DNA of 64,000 bases from Kitasatospora azatica KCTC 9699. GTDB lineage: Bacteria; Actinomycetota; Actinomycetes; Streptomycetales; Streptomycetaceae. The translations under genes and the position numbers were made by a program. Positions within the stretch are counted from its first letter, which is position 1; every line of letters begins with the position of its first letter. Below the pieces are notes generated by a model. The model was given only the letters and a program-made list of their open reading frames with translations. It was not told the origin of the DNA and ran no database searches. Where the stretch lies: contig NZ_JQMO01000002.1 in NCBI RefSeq assembly GCF_000744785.1, positions 434,001-498,000 on the forward strand, written 5' to 3'. Shown here one piece after another: positions 26,182-34,582 of this stretch.

Positions 26182-27620
26182 TCGCTCTCCCTGTTCTTGC
26201 GCCACCAGGTGCGGAAGGACTCGGCGGGTGGGGCGGGGGTGTCGCGCGTGTCGGTCCAGCCGTGCAGCGGTCCGGGCAGCCGGCCGATCTTTCCGTTGCG
26301 GGCCAGCGCCCTGCCGCCGAGCGCGGCGGCCTTCTGGGCGGCACCGAGCAGCCGTGGCGAGTCGAGCACCTTGCCGGCCGCCTTCATGGCCAGCCCCTCC
26401 ACCGTGTGGCCGTCCTTCGCCTCGACGACCTTGGCCCGCAGGTGGGCCAGCACCTCCGGGATGTTGATCTTCACCGGGCAGGCGTCGTAGCAGGCCCCAC
26501 AGAGCGTGGAGGCGAACGGCAGCGAGGCCGCCTGCTCCACCCCGACCAACTGCGGGGTGAGCACAGCACCGATCGGCCCGGGGTAGACCGAGCCGTACGC
26601 GTGCCCGCCGGTGCGCTCGAAGACCGGGCAGACGTTCAGGCAGGCCGAGCAGCGGATGCAGCCGAGCGTCTGGCGGCCGACCGGGTCGGCGAGGGTGTCG
26701 GTGCGCCCGTTGTCGAGCAGCACCAGGTGGAACTCCGACGGTCCGTCACCTTCGGTGGTGCCGGACCAGGTGGAGGTGTAGGGGTTCATCCGCTCCCCCG
26801 TGGAGGAGCGCGGCAGCAGTTGGAGGAAGACCTCCAGGTCGGACCAGGTGGGCAGGACCTTCTCGATGCCCATCACGGTGATCAGCGTCTCGGGCAGGGT
26901 CAGGCACATCCGGCCGTTGCCCTCGGACTCCACCACGAGCACGGTGCCGGTGTCGGCGCAGGCGAAGTTGGCGCCGGAGACGGCCACCTTGGCGGTGAGG
27001 AACTTCTGCCGCAGGTGCCGGCGGGCCGCCTCGGCGAGCTCGCGCGGTTCGTCGGTGAGGTCCTCGGGAGCCGGCTGTCCCCAGTGGCCCATCTCGGCGC
27101 GGAACAGGTCGCGGATCTCGGTGCGGTTCTTGTGGATCGCCGGGACCAGGATGTGCGAGGGGCGGTCGTCGCCCAACTGCACGATCAGTTCGGCGAGATC
27201 GGTCTCGTAGGCGGTGATCCCGGCCTCGGCGAGCGCCTCGTTGAGGCCGATCTCCTGGGTCGCCATCGACTTGACCTTGACCACCTCCCGCTCGCCGGTG
27301 GCCTGCACGAGTTCGGTGACGATCCGGTTCGCCTCGGCCGCGTCGCTCGCCCAGTGCACGGTGCCGCCGGCGGCGGTGACGGACTCCTCCAACTGGACCA
27401 GGTAGTGGTCGAGATGGCGGGCGGTGCGGTTCTTGATCGCCTCGGCGGCGGTCCGCAGCTCCTCCCAGTCGTCCAGCTCGGCGGCGACGGTGAGGCGCTT
27501 GTCACGGATGGTGCCGGTGGCGCGCTTGAGGTTGGCGCGCAGCTGATCGTCCTTCAGCGCGACTCGCGCCGCGTCGGGGAAGGACGGTGAGCCGAGCCAG
27601 ACCACTCCTCGGGAACTCAC
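26178..27620 (-). CDS. lutB: Lactate utilisation iron-sulfur protein B
   Basis: 480-aa LutB subunit. The N-terminal LutB/YkgF domain (about 60-300) is followed by two cysteine clusters for [4Fe-4S] centres: CIRCSACLNVCP and CGACYDACP (about 320-390). A C-terminal helical tail ends in TWWRKN. The GTG at 27620 overlaps the lutA TGA (GTGA), and its own TGA overlaps the lutC ATG. The frame is open far upstream, but that part is the shadow of lutA. It carries electrons from lactate oxidation within the LutABC complex. Confidence 0.92.
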   Translation of the reverse strand: MSSRGVVWLGSPSFPDAARVALKDDQLRANLKRATGTIRDKRLTVAAELDDWEELRTAAEAIKNRTARHLDHYLVQLEESVTAAGGTVHWASDAAEANRIVTELVQATGEREVVKVKSMATQEIGLNEALAEAGITAYETDLAELIVQLGDDRPSHILVPAIHKNRTEIRDLFRAEMGHWGQPAPEDLTDEPRELAEAARRHLRQKFLTAKVAVSGANFACADTGTVLVVESEGNGRMCLTLPETLITVMGIEKVLPTWSDLEVFLQLLPRSSTGERMNPYTSTWSGTTEGDGPSEFHLVLLDNGRTDTLADPVGRQTLGCIRCSACLNVCPVFERTGGHAYGSVYPGPIGAVLTPQLVGVEQAASLPFASTLCGACYDACPVKINIPEVLAHLRAKVVEAKDGHTVEGLAMKAAGKVLDSPRLLGAAQKAAALGGRALARNGKIGRLPGPLHGWTDTRDTPAPPAESFRTWWRKNRESE

Positions 27621-28357
27621 AGTTGGTCGCCTTCCGTGCTGGCGAGGATCTCGGCCAGGTGCATGGTCCGCACCGCGCTGCCCTGCCGGGACAGTCCCCC
27701 GCCGATGTGCATCAGGCAGGAGTTGTCGGCGGCGCACAGCACCTCGGCGCCGGTGGCCAGCACCCCGGCCGTCTTGTCGGCGAGCATCGCGCTGGAGGTG
27801 TCCGCGTTCTTGACCGCGAAGGTGCCGCCGAAGCCGCAGCAGGAGTCGGCCGCGGGCAGGTCGACCAGGTCGATTCCCCGTACCGCGCGCAGGAGTTGCT
27901 GCGGCCGGTCGCCCAGGCGCAGCCCGCGCAGCGAGTGGCAGGTGGGGTGGTAGCTGACCCGGTGCGGGAAGTGGGCGCCCACGTCGGTGACCTTCAGCAC
28001 GTCGGTGAGGAACTCGGTGAACTCGTGGACGCGGGGCACCAGGCCCGCCACGTCGCGCCGCAGCTGCTCGTGGCCGTACTCCTCGGCGAGCAGCGGGTGG
28101 TTCTCCTTGACCATGCCCGCGCAGGAGGCCGACGGGGTGACGATGGCGTCGTAGTCGGCGAAGGTCCGCGCGAACCGGGCCACCAACGGGACGGCGTCGG
28201 GGCGGTAGCCGGTGTTGAAGTGCATCTGCCCGCAGCAGGTCTGCTCCTGCGGGAAGTCCACCGTGTGGCCGAGCCGTTCGAGCACGGTGACCACGGCCCG
28301 GCCGGTGCCGGGGAACATCGTGTCGTTGAAGCAGGTGATGAACAGGGCGATCCGCAT
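27617..28357 (-). CDS. lutA: Lactate utilisation protein A (CCG-domain Fe-S oxidoreductase)
   Basis: 246-aa LutA/YkgE protein with two cysteine-rich CCG domains: EQTCCGQMHFNTGY with an earlier TCFND, and AADSCCGFGGTFAVKN in the second half. Such domains bind a [4Fe-4S] or heterodisulfide-type cluster. With LutB and LutC it oxidises L-lactate to pyruvate. It begins 64 bp after the SDR stop and continues the operon. Glycolate oxidase GlcF-like annotation is a common alternative, but the adjacent lutB and lutC settle the assignment. Confidence 0.92.
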   Translation of the reverse strand: MRIALFITCFNDTMFPGTGRAVVTVLERLGHTVDFPQEQTCCGQMHFNTGYRPDAVPLVARFARTFADYDAIVTPSASCAGMVKENHPLLAEEYGHEQLRRDVAGLVPRVHEFTEFLTDVLKVTDVGAHFPHRVSYHPTCHSLRGLRLGDRPQQLLRAVRGIDLVDLPAADSCCGFGGTFAVKNADTSSAMLADKTAGVLATGAEVLCAADNSCLMHIGGGLSRQGSAVRTMHLAEILASTEGDQL

Positions 28358-28421
28358 CAGCCCACCTCCACCGGGGTCGGGGCGTCGGGCGGCAGCAGCC
28401 CAAGGACGTTCTGGTGCATTG

Positions 28422-29186
28422 TCACGGCTTCGCGTCGGCGCGCAGACGCAGGCCCGCCATGCCGCCGTCGACCGCGAGGGCGGTGCCGGTGACCGAGGCG
28501 GCCGCGGGGGAAGCCAGGTAGACGATGGCGGCGGCCACCTCCTCGGCGGTGACCAGGCGGCCGGTGGGCTGACGGGCGTTCAGGGCGGCGCGTTCGGCGG
28601 CCTGGTCGTGAGCGGCCTCCAGCAGCCGGCCGACCCACGGGGTGTCGACGGTGCCGGGGTTGACGCAGTTGACCCTGACGCCCTCGCGGACGTGGTCGGC
28701 GGCCATCGCCAGGGTGAGGGAGAACACGGCGCCCTTGCTGGCCGCGTACAGCGCGCGCTGCGGCAGGCCGGTGGTGGTGACGATGGAACCGATGTTGACC
28801 ACCGAGGCGTGGGCGGAGCGGCGCAGGTACGGCAGGGCTGCCCGGGAGGTGCGGACGAGGCCCAGCACGTTGACGTCCAGCACGCGGTGCCACTGCTCGT
28901 CCGGATTGTCCGCCACGGTTCCGATCGCGCCGATGCCCGCGCAGTTGACCAGGATGTCGATCCCGCCGAGCACCTCGGCCGCCGCCGCGACAGCGGCCCG
29001 GACCGAAGTGTCGTCGCTGACATCGGCGGTGAAGCCCACCAGCGGTTCCTTCAGCGATGCGGGGTCGAGGTCGAGGACGGCCACCCGCGCGCCGCGTTCC
29101 GCCAGCAGGGAGGCGGTGGCCAGGCCGATCCCGGAGGCACCTCCGGTGACCACTGCCGCCAGTCCTTCGAGGTCAGTCATCGTCAT
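28422..29186 (-). CDS. SDR-family sugar-acid dehydrogenase (2-keto-3-deoxy-L-fuconate dehydrogenase candidate)
   Basis: 254-aa classical short-chain dehydrogenase. The nucleotide motif TGGASGIG (14-21), NCAG (81-84) and the catalytic set Ser134, Tyr147 and Lys151 (YAASK) are intact. In the L-fucose oxidation route an SDR oxidises 2-keto-3-deoxy-L-fuconate to the 2,4-diketo acid. Its position 16 bp after the diketo-acid hydrolase gene and before lutABC fits exactly that step. GAGGAG supports ATG 29186; an ATG two codons later is also possible. L-fucose 1-dehydrogenase is the main alternative. A degenerate paralogue lies at 57001-57657. Confidence 0.78.
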   Translation of the reverse strand: MTMTDLEGLAAVVTGGASGIGLATASLLAERGARVAVLDLDPASLKEPLVGFTADVSDDTSVRAAVAAAAEVLGGIDILVNCAGIGAIGTVADNPDEQWHRVLDVNVLGLVRTSRAALPYLRRSAHASVVNIGSIVTTTGLPQRALYAASKGAVFSLTLAMAADHVREGVRVNCVNPGTVDTPWVGRLLEAAHDQAAERAALNARQPTGRLVTAEEVAAAIVYLASPAAASVTGTALAVDGGMAGLRLRADAKP

Positions 29187-29202
29187 GCCCACGGCTCCTC
29201 GT

Positions 29203-30054
29203 TCACGCGTTGACGAACGTCTGGCGCTGGCTGCCGAGACCGTCGATGGACAGCTCGACGGTGTCGCCCGCGCGCAGGTACGGGGTGCCGGGCAGGCCGA
29301 GGGCCACCCCGGCCGGGGTGCCGGTGTTGATGACGTCACCGGGGTTGAGCACCATGTACTGGCTGAGGTAGTGGACGAGGTACGAGACCTCGAAGATCAT
29401 GTTCTTGGTGTCGCCGTTCTGGCAGAGCTCACCGTTGACGGCCAGCCGCAGGCCGAGCGCCTGCGGGTCACCCACCTCGTCCGGGGTGACCAGCCAGGGC
29501 CCGAGCGGGTTGAAGGTCTCGCAGGACTTGCCGAGGTCCCACTGCCCGGAGAACTCGAGCTGGAACTCCCGCTCGGAGACGTCGTTGCTGATCGCGAAGC
29601 CCGCGATGTGCCCGGCCGCCTCGGCCGGGTCGGCGAGGTAGCGGGCCTGGCGGCCGATCACGACGGCGAGTTCGACCTCCCAGTCCGTCTTGACCGAGTC
29701 GCGCGGGATCAGCACCTGGTCGTACGGGCCGACGACGGTCGCCGGGTCCTTCATGAACACCACCGGGCGGGAGGGGACGGGCGCGCCGGTCTCCTCGGCG
29801 TGGTCGCGGTAGTTGAGGCCGACGCAGACCACCTTGCCCGGGCGGGCGACCGGCGCGCCGATCCGCAGCCCGGCCGGGTCGAGCTCGGGCAGCCGGCCCG
29901 CGGCCAGCGCTTCCCTGACCCGGTCGGTCCCGCCGGAGGCGAGGAACGCCCCGTCGATGTCACCGGTCAGCTCCGAGAGGGCGAATACCCGTCCGTCCTC
30001 GCCGAGCACGGCCGGGATTTCCTCTCCCGGTGCCCCGATCCGAAGCAGTTTCAT
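29203..30054 (-). CDS. Fumarylacetoacetate hydrolase-family protein (2,4-diketo-3-deoxy-L-fuconate hydrolase candidate)
   Basis: 283-aa FAH-fold hydrolase. Metal-binding acidic residues are visible in DWEVELAVVIG, with the preceding KVVCVGLNYRDHAEE motif and the closing INTGTPAGVALG. In oxidative L-fucose and L-rhamnose pathways this family splits 2,4-diketo-3-deoxy acids into pyruvate and L-lactate. The neighbours (SDR downstream, L-fucose-dehydrogenase-like AKR upstream, then lutABC) support that reaction. GGGAG precedes the ATG at 30054. It could also act on the rhamnonate-derived compound, since the two differ only in stereochemistry. Confidence 0.82.
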   Translation of the reverse strand: MKLLRIGAPGEEIPAVLGEDGRVFALSELTGDIDGAFLASGGTDRVREALAAGRLPELDPAGLRIGAPVARPGKVVCVGLNYRDHAEETGAPVPSRPVVFMKDPATVVGPYDQVLIPRDSVKTDWEVELAVVIGRQARYLADPAEAAGHIAGFAISNDVSEREFQLEFSGQWDLGKSCETFNPLGPWLVTPDEVGDPQALGLRLAVNGELCQNGDTKNMIFEVSYLVHYLSQYMVLNPGDVINTGTPAGVALGLPGTPYLRAGDTVELSIDGLGSQRQTFVNA

Positions 30055-30086
30055 GTGGACTCCCATCAATGCAATCGGATGAAGCT

Positions 30087-31085
30087 TCAGGCAGCGGGAA
30101 AGGCCGGACTTGGTACGTCCGACCTGATCAGGCCTTCGGTGCGGAGCTGGTCCCAGAGGCCGGCGGGGACGGCCCGCCGGTGGAGTTCCGCGTTCTGCTC
30201 GACCTGTGCCGGGGTTCGCATGCCCAGGGTGACGTTGACGACGGCGGGGTGCGTGTACGGGAAGGCGATGGCGGCGGCGGGAAGGGTGGTGCCGTGCTGC
30301 TCGCAGACCTCGGCGATGGCCAGTGCCCGGTGCACCATGTCCGCCGGGGCGTCCTGGTAGTCGTACTTCATGCCGGGCGTCGGCTTGTCGCGGGAGAGCA
30401 GTCCGGAGTTGAACACGCCGACCGCCACGACGCTCTTGCCGTGCTCCTGCGCCGCCGGCAGCACGTCGTCCAGCGAGGACTGGTCGAGCAGGGTGTAGCG
30501 TCCGGCGAGCATCACCAGGTCGGCAGCGGTCTCGCGCAGGAAGCGGGCCAGCATGGCGGACTGGTTCATGCCGGCGCCGATGGCACCGATCACGCCCTGG
30601 TCGCGCAGTTCGGCGAGAGCGGGCATGGCTTCGTCGGCGGCCTGACGCCAGTGGTCGTCGGGGTCGTGGACGTAGACGATGTCGATCCGGTCCAGTCCGG
30701 TGCGGGTGAGGGTCTCCTCGATCGAGCGCAGCACGCCGTCGCGGCTGAAGTCCCACTGGCGGCGCAGGTCGTCGGGGACGGCGAAGCCGTCGCTGTCGGT
30801 GCCGCGGGGGTCTTCGTTGGGCACGAGCAGCCGGCCGACCTTCGAGGAGATGACGTACTCCTCGCGCGGCCGGCCGCGCAGGGCGGCGCCCAGACGCCGC
30901 TCGGACAGACCCAGGCCGTAGTGCGGCGCGGTGTCGAAGTAGCGGATGCCGGCGTCCCAGGCGGCGTCGAGGGCGGCCGATGCCTCCTGGTCGGAGGTCT
31001 CGCGGTAGAGGTTGCCGATCACCGCGGCCCCGAAGCCGAGCTCGGTGACCGCGACCGACGTGTTCTGGATCTTCCGGTGGCGCAC
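30087..31085 (-). CDS. Aldo/keto reductase, L-fucose dehydrogenase-like
   Basis: 332-aa AKR with the catalytic tetrad visible: Asp and Tyr in FDTAPHYGLGLSE, Lys in ISSKVGRLL and His in VYVHDPDDHW. It resembles the D-threo-aldose/L-fucose 1-dehydrogenase subgroup, which oxidises the sugar at C1 to the lactone with NAD(P)+. This would be the first step of intracellular L-fucose oxidation, feeding the lactonase at 34579 or 55196. A GTG at 31085 with AGGAG upstream is the start; the longer open frame covers the kinase gene in another frame. It lies 35 bp after the kinase stop. Confidence 0.82.
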   Translation of the reverse strand: MRHRKIQNTSVAVTELGFGAAVIGNLYRETSDQEASAALDAAWDAGIRYFDTAPHYGLGLSERRLGAALRGRPREEYVISSKVGRLLVPNEDPRGTDSDGFAVPDDLRRQWDFSRDGVLRSIEETLTRTGLDRIDIVYVHDPDDHWRQAADEAMPALAELRDQGVIGAIGAGMNQSAMLARFLRETAADLVMLAGRYTLLDQSSLDDVLPAAQEHGKSVVAVGVFNSGLLSRDKPTPGMKYDYQDAPADMVHRALAIAEVCEQHGTTLPAAAIAFPYTHPAVVNVTLGMRTPAQVEQNAELHRRAVPAGLWDQLRTEGLIRSDVPSPAFPAA

Positions 31086-31120
31086 GAGGAACTCCTGTGG
31101 ATACGGGTGAGGGGCGCCGG

Positions 31121-32158
31121 TCAGCGTCTGACGCGGGCCGAGCCGCCCGCGATCAGCGCCTCGACCTCGGCGAGCGAGGCCATGGAGACGTCTCCGGGGG
31201 TGGTCATGACGAGGGCGCCGTGGGCGGTGCCGTAGGCGAGGGACTGCTCCAAGGAAGCGCCGGAGAGCAGGCCGTGGATCAGCCCGGCGGCGAAGCCGTC
31301 GCCGGAACCTATGCGGTCCAGGACGTGCAGTCCGGGCATCTGCGGCCCGGTGACATACCCGGTCTCCGCCGACCAGGCCGCCGAGGTCCAGTCGTTCACC
31401 CCGGCCGAGGGAACCTCGCGCAGGGTCGTCGCGAGCACCTTCACCTCGGGCAGCAGGCCGGCCACCGAGACGAGTGCGTCCGCCACCTCGTCGGCGCCGA
31501 AGCGGGCGTCGCCGGGATGCGCGCCCGCCAGGCCCAGCGCGCCGACGATCACGTCGGCGTGCCGGGCCAGGCGCAGGTCCACCTCGCGGGCCCGCGCCGG
31601 TCCGCCGCGGTCGGCCCACAGGCTCGAGCGGTAGTTGGGGTCGTAGGAGACGGTGACCCCGTGGCGCCGCGCGGCCGCCATCGCCTCGTCCGCCACGTCC
31701 GCCGTGGTGTCGGACAGGCCGGCGAAGATGCCGCCGGTGTGGAACCAGCGCACCCCCGCCGAGAAGACGGCGTCCCAGTCGACCTCCCCCTTGCACAGCT
31801 GGGAGACGGCGGTGTGGGCGCGGTCGCTGACGCCGAGTGCGCCACGGATGCCGAAGCCGCGCTCGACGAAGTTGAGGCCGTTGCGCGCGGTGCGGCCGAT
31901 GCCGTCGTCGGGCACCCAGCGGATCAGCGAGGTGTCGACACCGCCCTGCAGGATCAGGTCCTCGACGAGCCGGCCCACGGCGTTGTCGGCGAGGGCGGTC
32001 ACGACCGCCGTGCGCCGGCCGAAGCAGCGGCGCAGCCCGCGGGCGACGTTGTACTCGCCCCCGCCCTCCCACACGTGGAAGGTGCGGGAGGTGCTGATCC
32101 GCCCCTCCCCCGGGTCGAAGCGCAGCATGACCTCGCCGAGGGCCAACACGTCGATCAC
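31121..32158 (-). CDS. kdgK: PfkB-family carbohydrate kinase, 2-keto-3-deoxygluconate kinase-like
   Basis: 345-aa ribokinase-fold sugar kinase. The substrate region GGGEYNVARGLRR and the ATP/catalytic motif DRIGSGDGFAAG are intact. The pairing with a KDPG-type aldolase (overlapping GTGA) makes 2-keto-3-deoxy-sugar-acid phosphorylation the likely role, giving a 6-phosphate that the aldolase splits. 6-deoxy substrates from fucose lack the 6-OH, so this kinase probably serves a different sugar acid, for example from galactose or a uronic acid released with fucose. Its position inside the fucose operon shows combined catabolism. The start is a GTG at 32158. Confidence 0.78.
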   Translation of the reverse strand: MIDVLALGEVMLRFDPGEGRISTSRTFHVWEGGGEYNVARGLRRCFGRRTAVVTALADNAVGRLVEDLILQGGVDTSLIRWVPDDGIGRTARNGLNFVERGFGIRGALGVSDRAHTAVSQLCKGEVDWDAVFSAGVRWFHTGGIFAGLSDTTADVADEAMAAARRHGVTVSYDPNYRSSLWADRGGPARAREVDLRLARHADVIVGALGLAGAHPGDARFGADEVADALVSVAGLLPEVKVLATTLREVPSAGVNDWTSAAWSAETGYVTGPQMPGLHVLDRIGSGDGFAAGLIHGLLSGASLEQSLAYGTAHGALVMTTPGDVSMASLAEVEALIAGGSARVRR

Positions 32159-32784
32159 GGCGTGCTCCTCGCCACGGCCTCCGCCGTCAGGCGACGGATC
32201 TCGGCGTAGTCGCCGCTCTCCAGGAGAGCGGGGGTGGCCATCCAGCTGCCGCCGACGGCGAGGACCGCGGGCTCGGCGAGGTAGCCGGCCAGCTCGGCGG
32301 GGCCGATCCCGCCGGTCGGCACGAAGCGCACCCGCGGGAAGGGCGCCGCGAGCGCGCGCAGCGTCCGCAGACCGCCGATGGACTCGGCGGGGAAGAGCTT
32401 CACGGTGTCGAGGCCGTCCCGCATGGCGCGCATCAGCTCGGTGGCGCTGGCGATGCCGGGCACCACCGGAACCCCCAGCTCCCGGCACTTCGCGACGACG
32501 TCCTCGTCGTAGCCCGGGGAGACCACGAAGCGGGCCCCGGCCGCGACGGCCCGCTCCGCCTGCTCCGGGGTGACCACGGTGCCGGCACCCACGGCCAGGC
32601 CGCCGTGGGCCGCCATCACCTTGAGCACCTGCTCGGCGTCCGGGGTGCGGAAGGTGACCTCGGCGCACCCGGCGCCGCCCGACGCGAGCGCGTCGGCCAG
32701 CGGGGCGGCCGTGGCCGGGTCGCGCACGACCAGCACCGGCATGATGCGTGCGCCGTCCAGCACGGCGGCCAGGTCGTTGCTCAT
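32155..32784 (-). CDS. eda: KDPG/KHG-type aldolase
   Basis: 209-aa class I aldolase. The Schiff-base lysine is in DTVKLFPAE, the catalytic Glu region in GCAEVTFRTPDAE, and the phosphate-loop region in VPTGGIGPAE. It cleaves 2-keto-3-deoxy-6-phosphogluconate or related keto-deoxy acids to pyruvate and an aldehyde. ATGA overlap with the SDR before it and GTGA overlap with the kinase after it indicate tight translational coupling. If it accepts non-phosphorylated 2-keto-3-deoxy-L-fuconate, it would release L-lactaldehyde, an alternative to the FAH route; this is inference. Confidence 0.88.
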   Translation of the reverse strand: MSNDLAAVLDGARIMPVLVVRDPATAAPLADALASGGAGCAEVTFRTPDAEQVLKVMAAHGGLAVGAGTVVTPEQAERAVAAGARFVVSPGYDEDVVAKCRELGVPVVPGIASATELMRAMRDGLDTVKLFPAESIGGLRTLRALAAPFPRVRFVPTGGIGPAELAGYLAEPAVLAVGGSWMATPALLESGDYAEIRRLTAEAVARSTP

Positions 32785-33542
32785 CGGCCCAGCCATCCGC
32801 CGTCGACGGGAAGGGTCGTGCCGTGGATGTAGGCGGCGGCGTCCGAGGCGAGGAAGACCGTGGCACCCGCCAAGTCGTCGGCCTGACCCCAGCGGCCGGC
32901 CGGGATCCGCCCCAGGATCGACTTGCTGCGCGCCGGGTCGTCCTGCAGGGCCTGGGTGTTGTCGGTGGCGATGTAGCCCGGCGCGATGGCGTTGACGTTC
33001 ACGCCGCGCCCGGCCCACTCGTTGGCCAGTGCCTTGGTGAGGCCGGCGACGCCGTGCTTGGCGGCCGTGTAGCCGGGGACCGTGATGCCGCCCTGGTAGC
33101 TGAGCAGCGACGCCGTGAAGATGATCTTCCCCTGGCCGCGGGCCACCATCGCCGCGCCGACCGCCCGGGTCAGCGCGAACTGCGCGGTGAGGTTGACCTG
33201 GATCACCTCGTCCCAGTAGGCGTCCGAGTGCTCGGCGGCCGGTGCCCGGCGGATGGTGCCCGCGTTGTTGACCAGGATGTCCACCGGCCGCTCCCGGCCG
33301 GCGAGGTCCGCGCCCAGGGCCCGCACGGCGTCCGGGTCGGCGAAGTCGGTGCGGATCGCCTCGAAGGTGCGGCCCGCGGCCAGCACGTCCTTCTCCACCG
33401 CGCTGCCGGACTCCTCCAGCGAGGCGCTGACGCCGATCACGTCCGCGCCGGCCTCGGCGAGCGCGCGGGCCATGGCCCGGCCGATGCCGCGCCGCGCTCC
33501 CGTGACGACGGCGAGCCTTCCGGTGAGGTCGAAGGCGTTCAT
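32781..33542 (-). CDS. kduD: SDR oxidoreductase, KduD-like 2-deoxy-D-gluconate 3-dehydrogenase type
   Basis: 253-aa classical SDR. TGARRGIG cofactor motif, NNAG, and catalytic YTAAK are present, and the C-terminal IPAGRWGQADDLAGA and GTTLPVDGGWLGR are typical of KduD/2-keto-3-deoxygluconate 5-dehydrogenases. It overlaps by ATGA both the zinc dehydrogenase before it and the aldolase after it. KduD normally converts the ketouronate from unsaturated uronides to 2-keto-3-deoxygluconate, the substrate of the following kinase and aldolase, so these three genes form a coherent branch. A fucose-specific role is also possible. Confidence 0.78.
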   Translation of the reverse strand: MNAFDLTGRLAVVTGARRGIGRAMARALAEAGADVIGVSASLEESGSAVEKDVLAAGRTFEAIRTDFADPDAVRALGADLAGRERPVDILVNNAGTIRRAPAAEHSDAYWDEVIQVNLTAQFALTRAVGAAMVARGQGKIIFTASLLSYQGGITVPGYTAAKHGVAGLTKALANEWAGRGVNVNAIAPGYIATDNTQALQDDPARSKSILGRIPAGRWGQADDLAGATVFLASDAAAYIHGTTLPVDGGWLGR

Positions 33543-34582
33543 TCGGCGGCTCCCTCGGTGTCGGTGGTGCAGTCCACCAGAATCTTCATGACGTCGCCGC
33601 CGCCCTCCAGGGCCTCGAACGCGGCGGGCGCCTGGGTGAGCGGGACGACCTTGCTGATCAGACGCTCGGCCGGGATGGTGCCGTCCGCGACCAGCTCGAC
33701 CGCCTTCTCGAAGTCGCCGCGGACGTACAGCCGGGCGCCGATGAGGATGAGTTCGCGCCAGAAGAAGCGGTGCAGGTTCAGCTCGCGGGGCTTCGGGTGG
33801 ATGGCCACCAGGCACAGCCTGCCGCGCACACCCAGCACCTCGACCGCCGTGGCCACCCCCGCCGCCGCGCCGGACACCTCGAAGGCGACGTCCGCGCCCG
33901 CGTCCGCGGTCCACTCGCGAACCAGCGCGGTCACGTCCTCCGCAGCGGGGTCCCAGGTGGACAGCCCCAACTCCTCGGCCAACGCACGCCGGTGGGCGCT
34001 GAGCTCCACCACGCGTACATCGGCTCCGGCGGCCTGTGCCACCAGCGCGATCAGGACACCGACCGGCCCGCCGCCGACCACGACGACCCGCTCACCGGAG
34101 CGCACGCCGGCCCGGTTCACGTCGTGCACGGCGACCGCCGTGGGCTCGACCAGCGCGGCCCGGTCCAGCGCAAGGTCCTCGGGCAGCCGGATCAGGGTGT
34201 CGGCGGGCACGATCCAGCGCTGCTGCATCGCACCCGGGGAGTCGATGCCGATGAAGTCCAGGTGCTGGCAGATGTGCTGATGCCCGTTCAGGCAGGCGGC
34301 GCAACTGCCGTCCCAGCGCAGCGGCATCACCGTGACCGCATCTCCCGGCTGCCAGCCCTCGACATCCGGTCCGACGCGGACGACGCGCCCGGACATCTCG
34401 TGCCCGATGACGCCGGGCGCCTTGACCCGGGCGTCCATGTCGCCGTGGAAGATGTGCAGGTCGGTGCCGCAGATCCCGACGAAGGCGGGAGCCAGCTCCA
34501 CCTGGCCGGGGCCGGGCTCGGGGGTCTCGACAGCGGCTGTGTCGAGGGTGCGGGCGGACAGATAACGGACAGCGAGTGTCAT
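33539..34582 (-). CDS. Zinc-dependent medium-chain alcohol dehydrogenase
   Basis: 347-aa MDR dehydrogenase. The catalytic zinc site is visible as GICGTDLHIFHG and GVIGHE, and the Rossmann motif as VVVVGGGPVGVLIALVA. The structural zinc loop reads DGSCAACLNGHQHIC, with Asp in place of the usual first Cys. It is closest to sorbitol/threonine/L-galactonate-type dehydrogenases, so oxidation of a sugar alcohol or sugar-acid hydroxyl is likely. Its ATG overlaps the lactonase stop (ATGA). It may supply L-galactonate or lactaldehyde/propanediol oxidation in the fucose pathway; the substrate is not determined by sequence. Confidence 0.8.
   Translation of the reverse strand: MTLAVRYLSARTLDTAAVETPEPGPGQVELAPAFVGICGTDLHIFHGDMDARVKAPGVIGHEMSGRVVRVGPDVEGWQPGDAVTVMPLRWDGSCAACLNGHQHICQHLDFIGIDSPGAMQQRWIVPADTLIRLPEDLALDRAALVEPTAVAVHDVNRAGVRSGERVVVVGGGPVGVLIALVAQAAGADVRVVELSAHRRALAEELGLSTWDPAAEDVTALVREWTADAGADVAFEVSGAAAGVATAVEVLGVRGRLCLVAIHPKPRELNLHRFFWRELILIGARLYVRGDFEKAVELVADGTIPAERLISKVVPLTQAPAAFEALEGGGDVMKILVDCTTDTEGAAE

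Noticed and set aside
26178..28403. Single 741-codon minus-strand frame over lutB and lutA
   Set aside because: The upstream part is Arg/Pro-rich shadow translation of lutA. The GTG at 27620 with GTGA coupling gives the correct lutB.
30087..32072. Possible kinase-AKR fusion protein
   Set aside because: The extra N-terminal part is the wrong frame of the kinase. The AKR starts at GTG 31085 with its own ribosome site.
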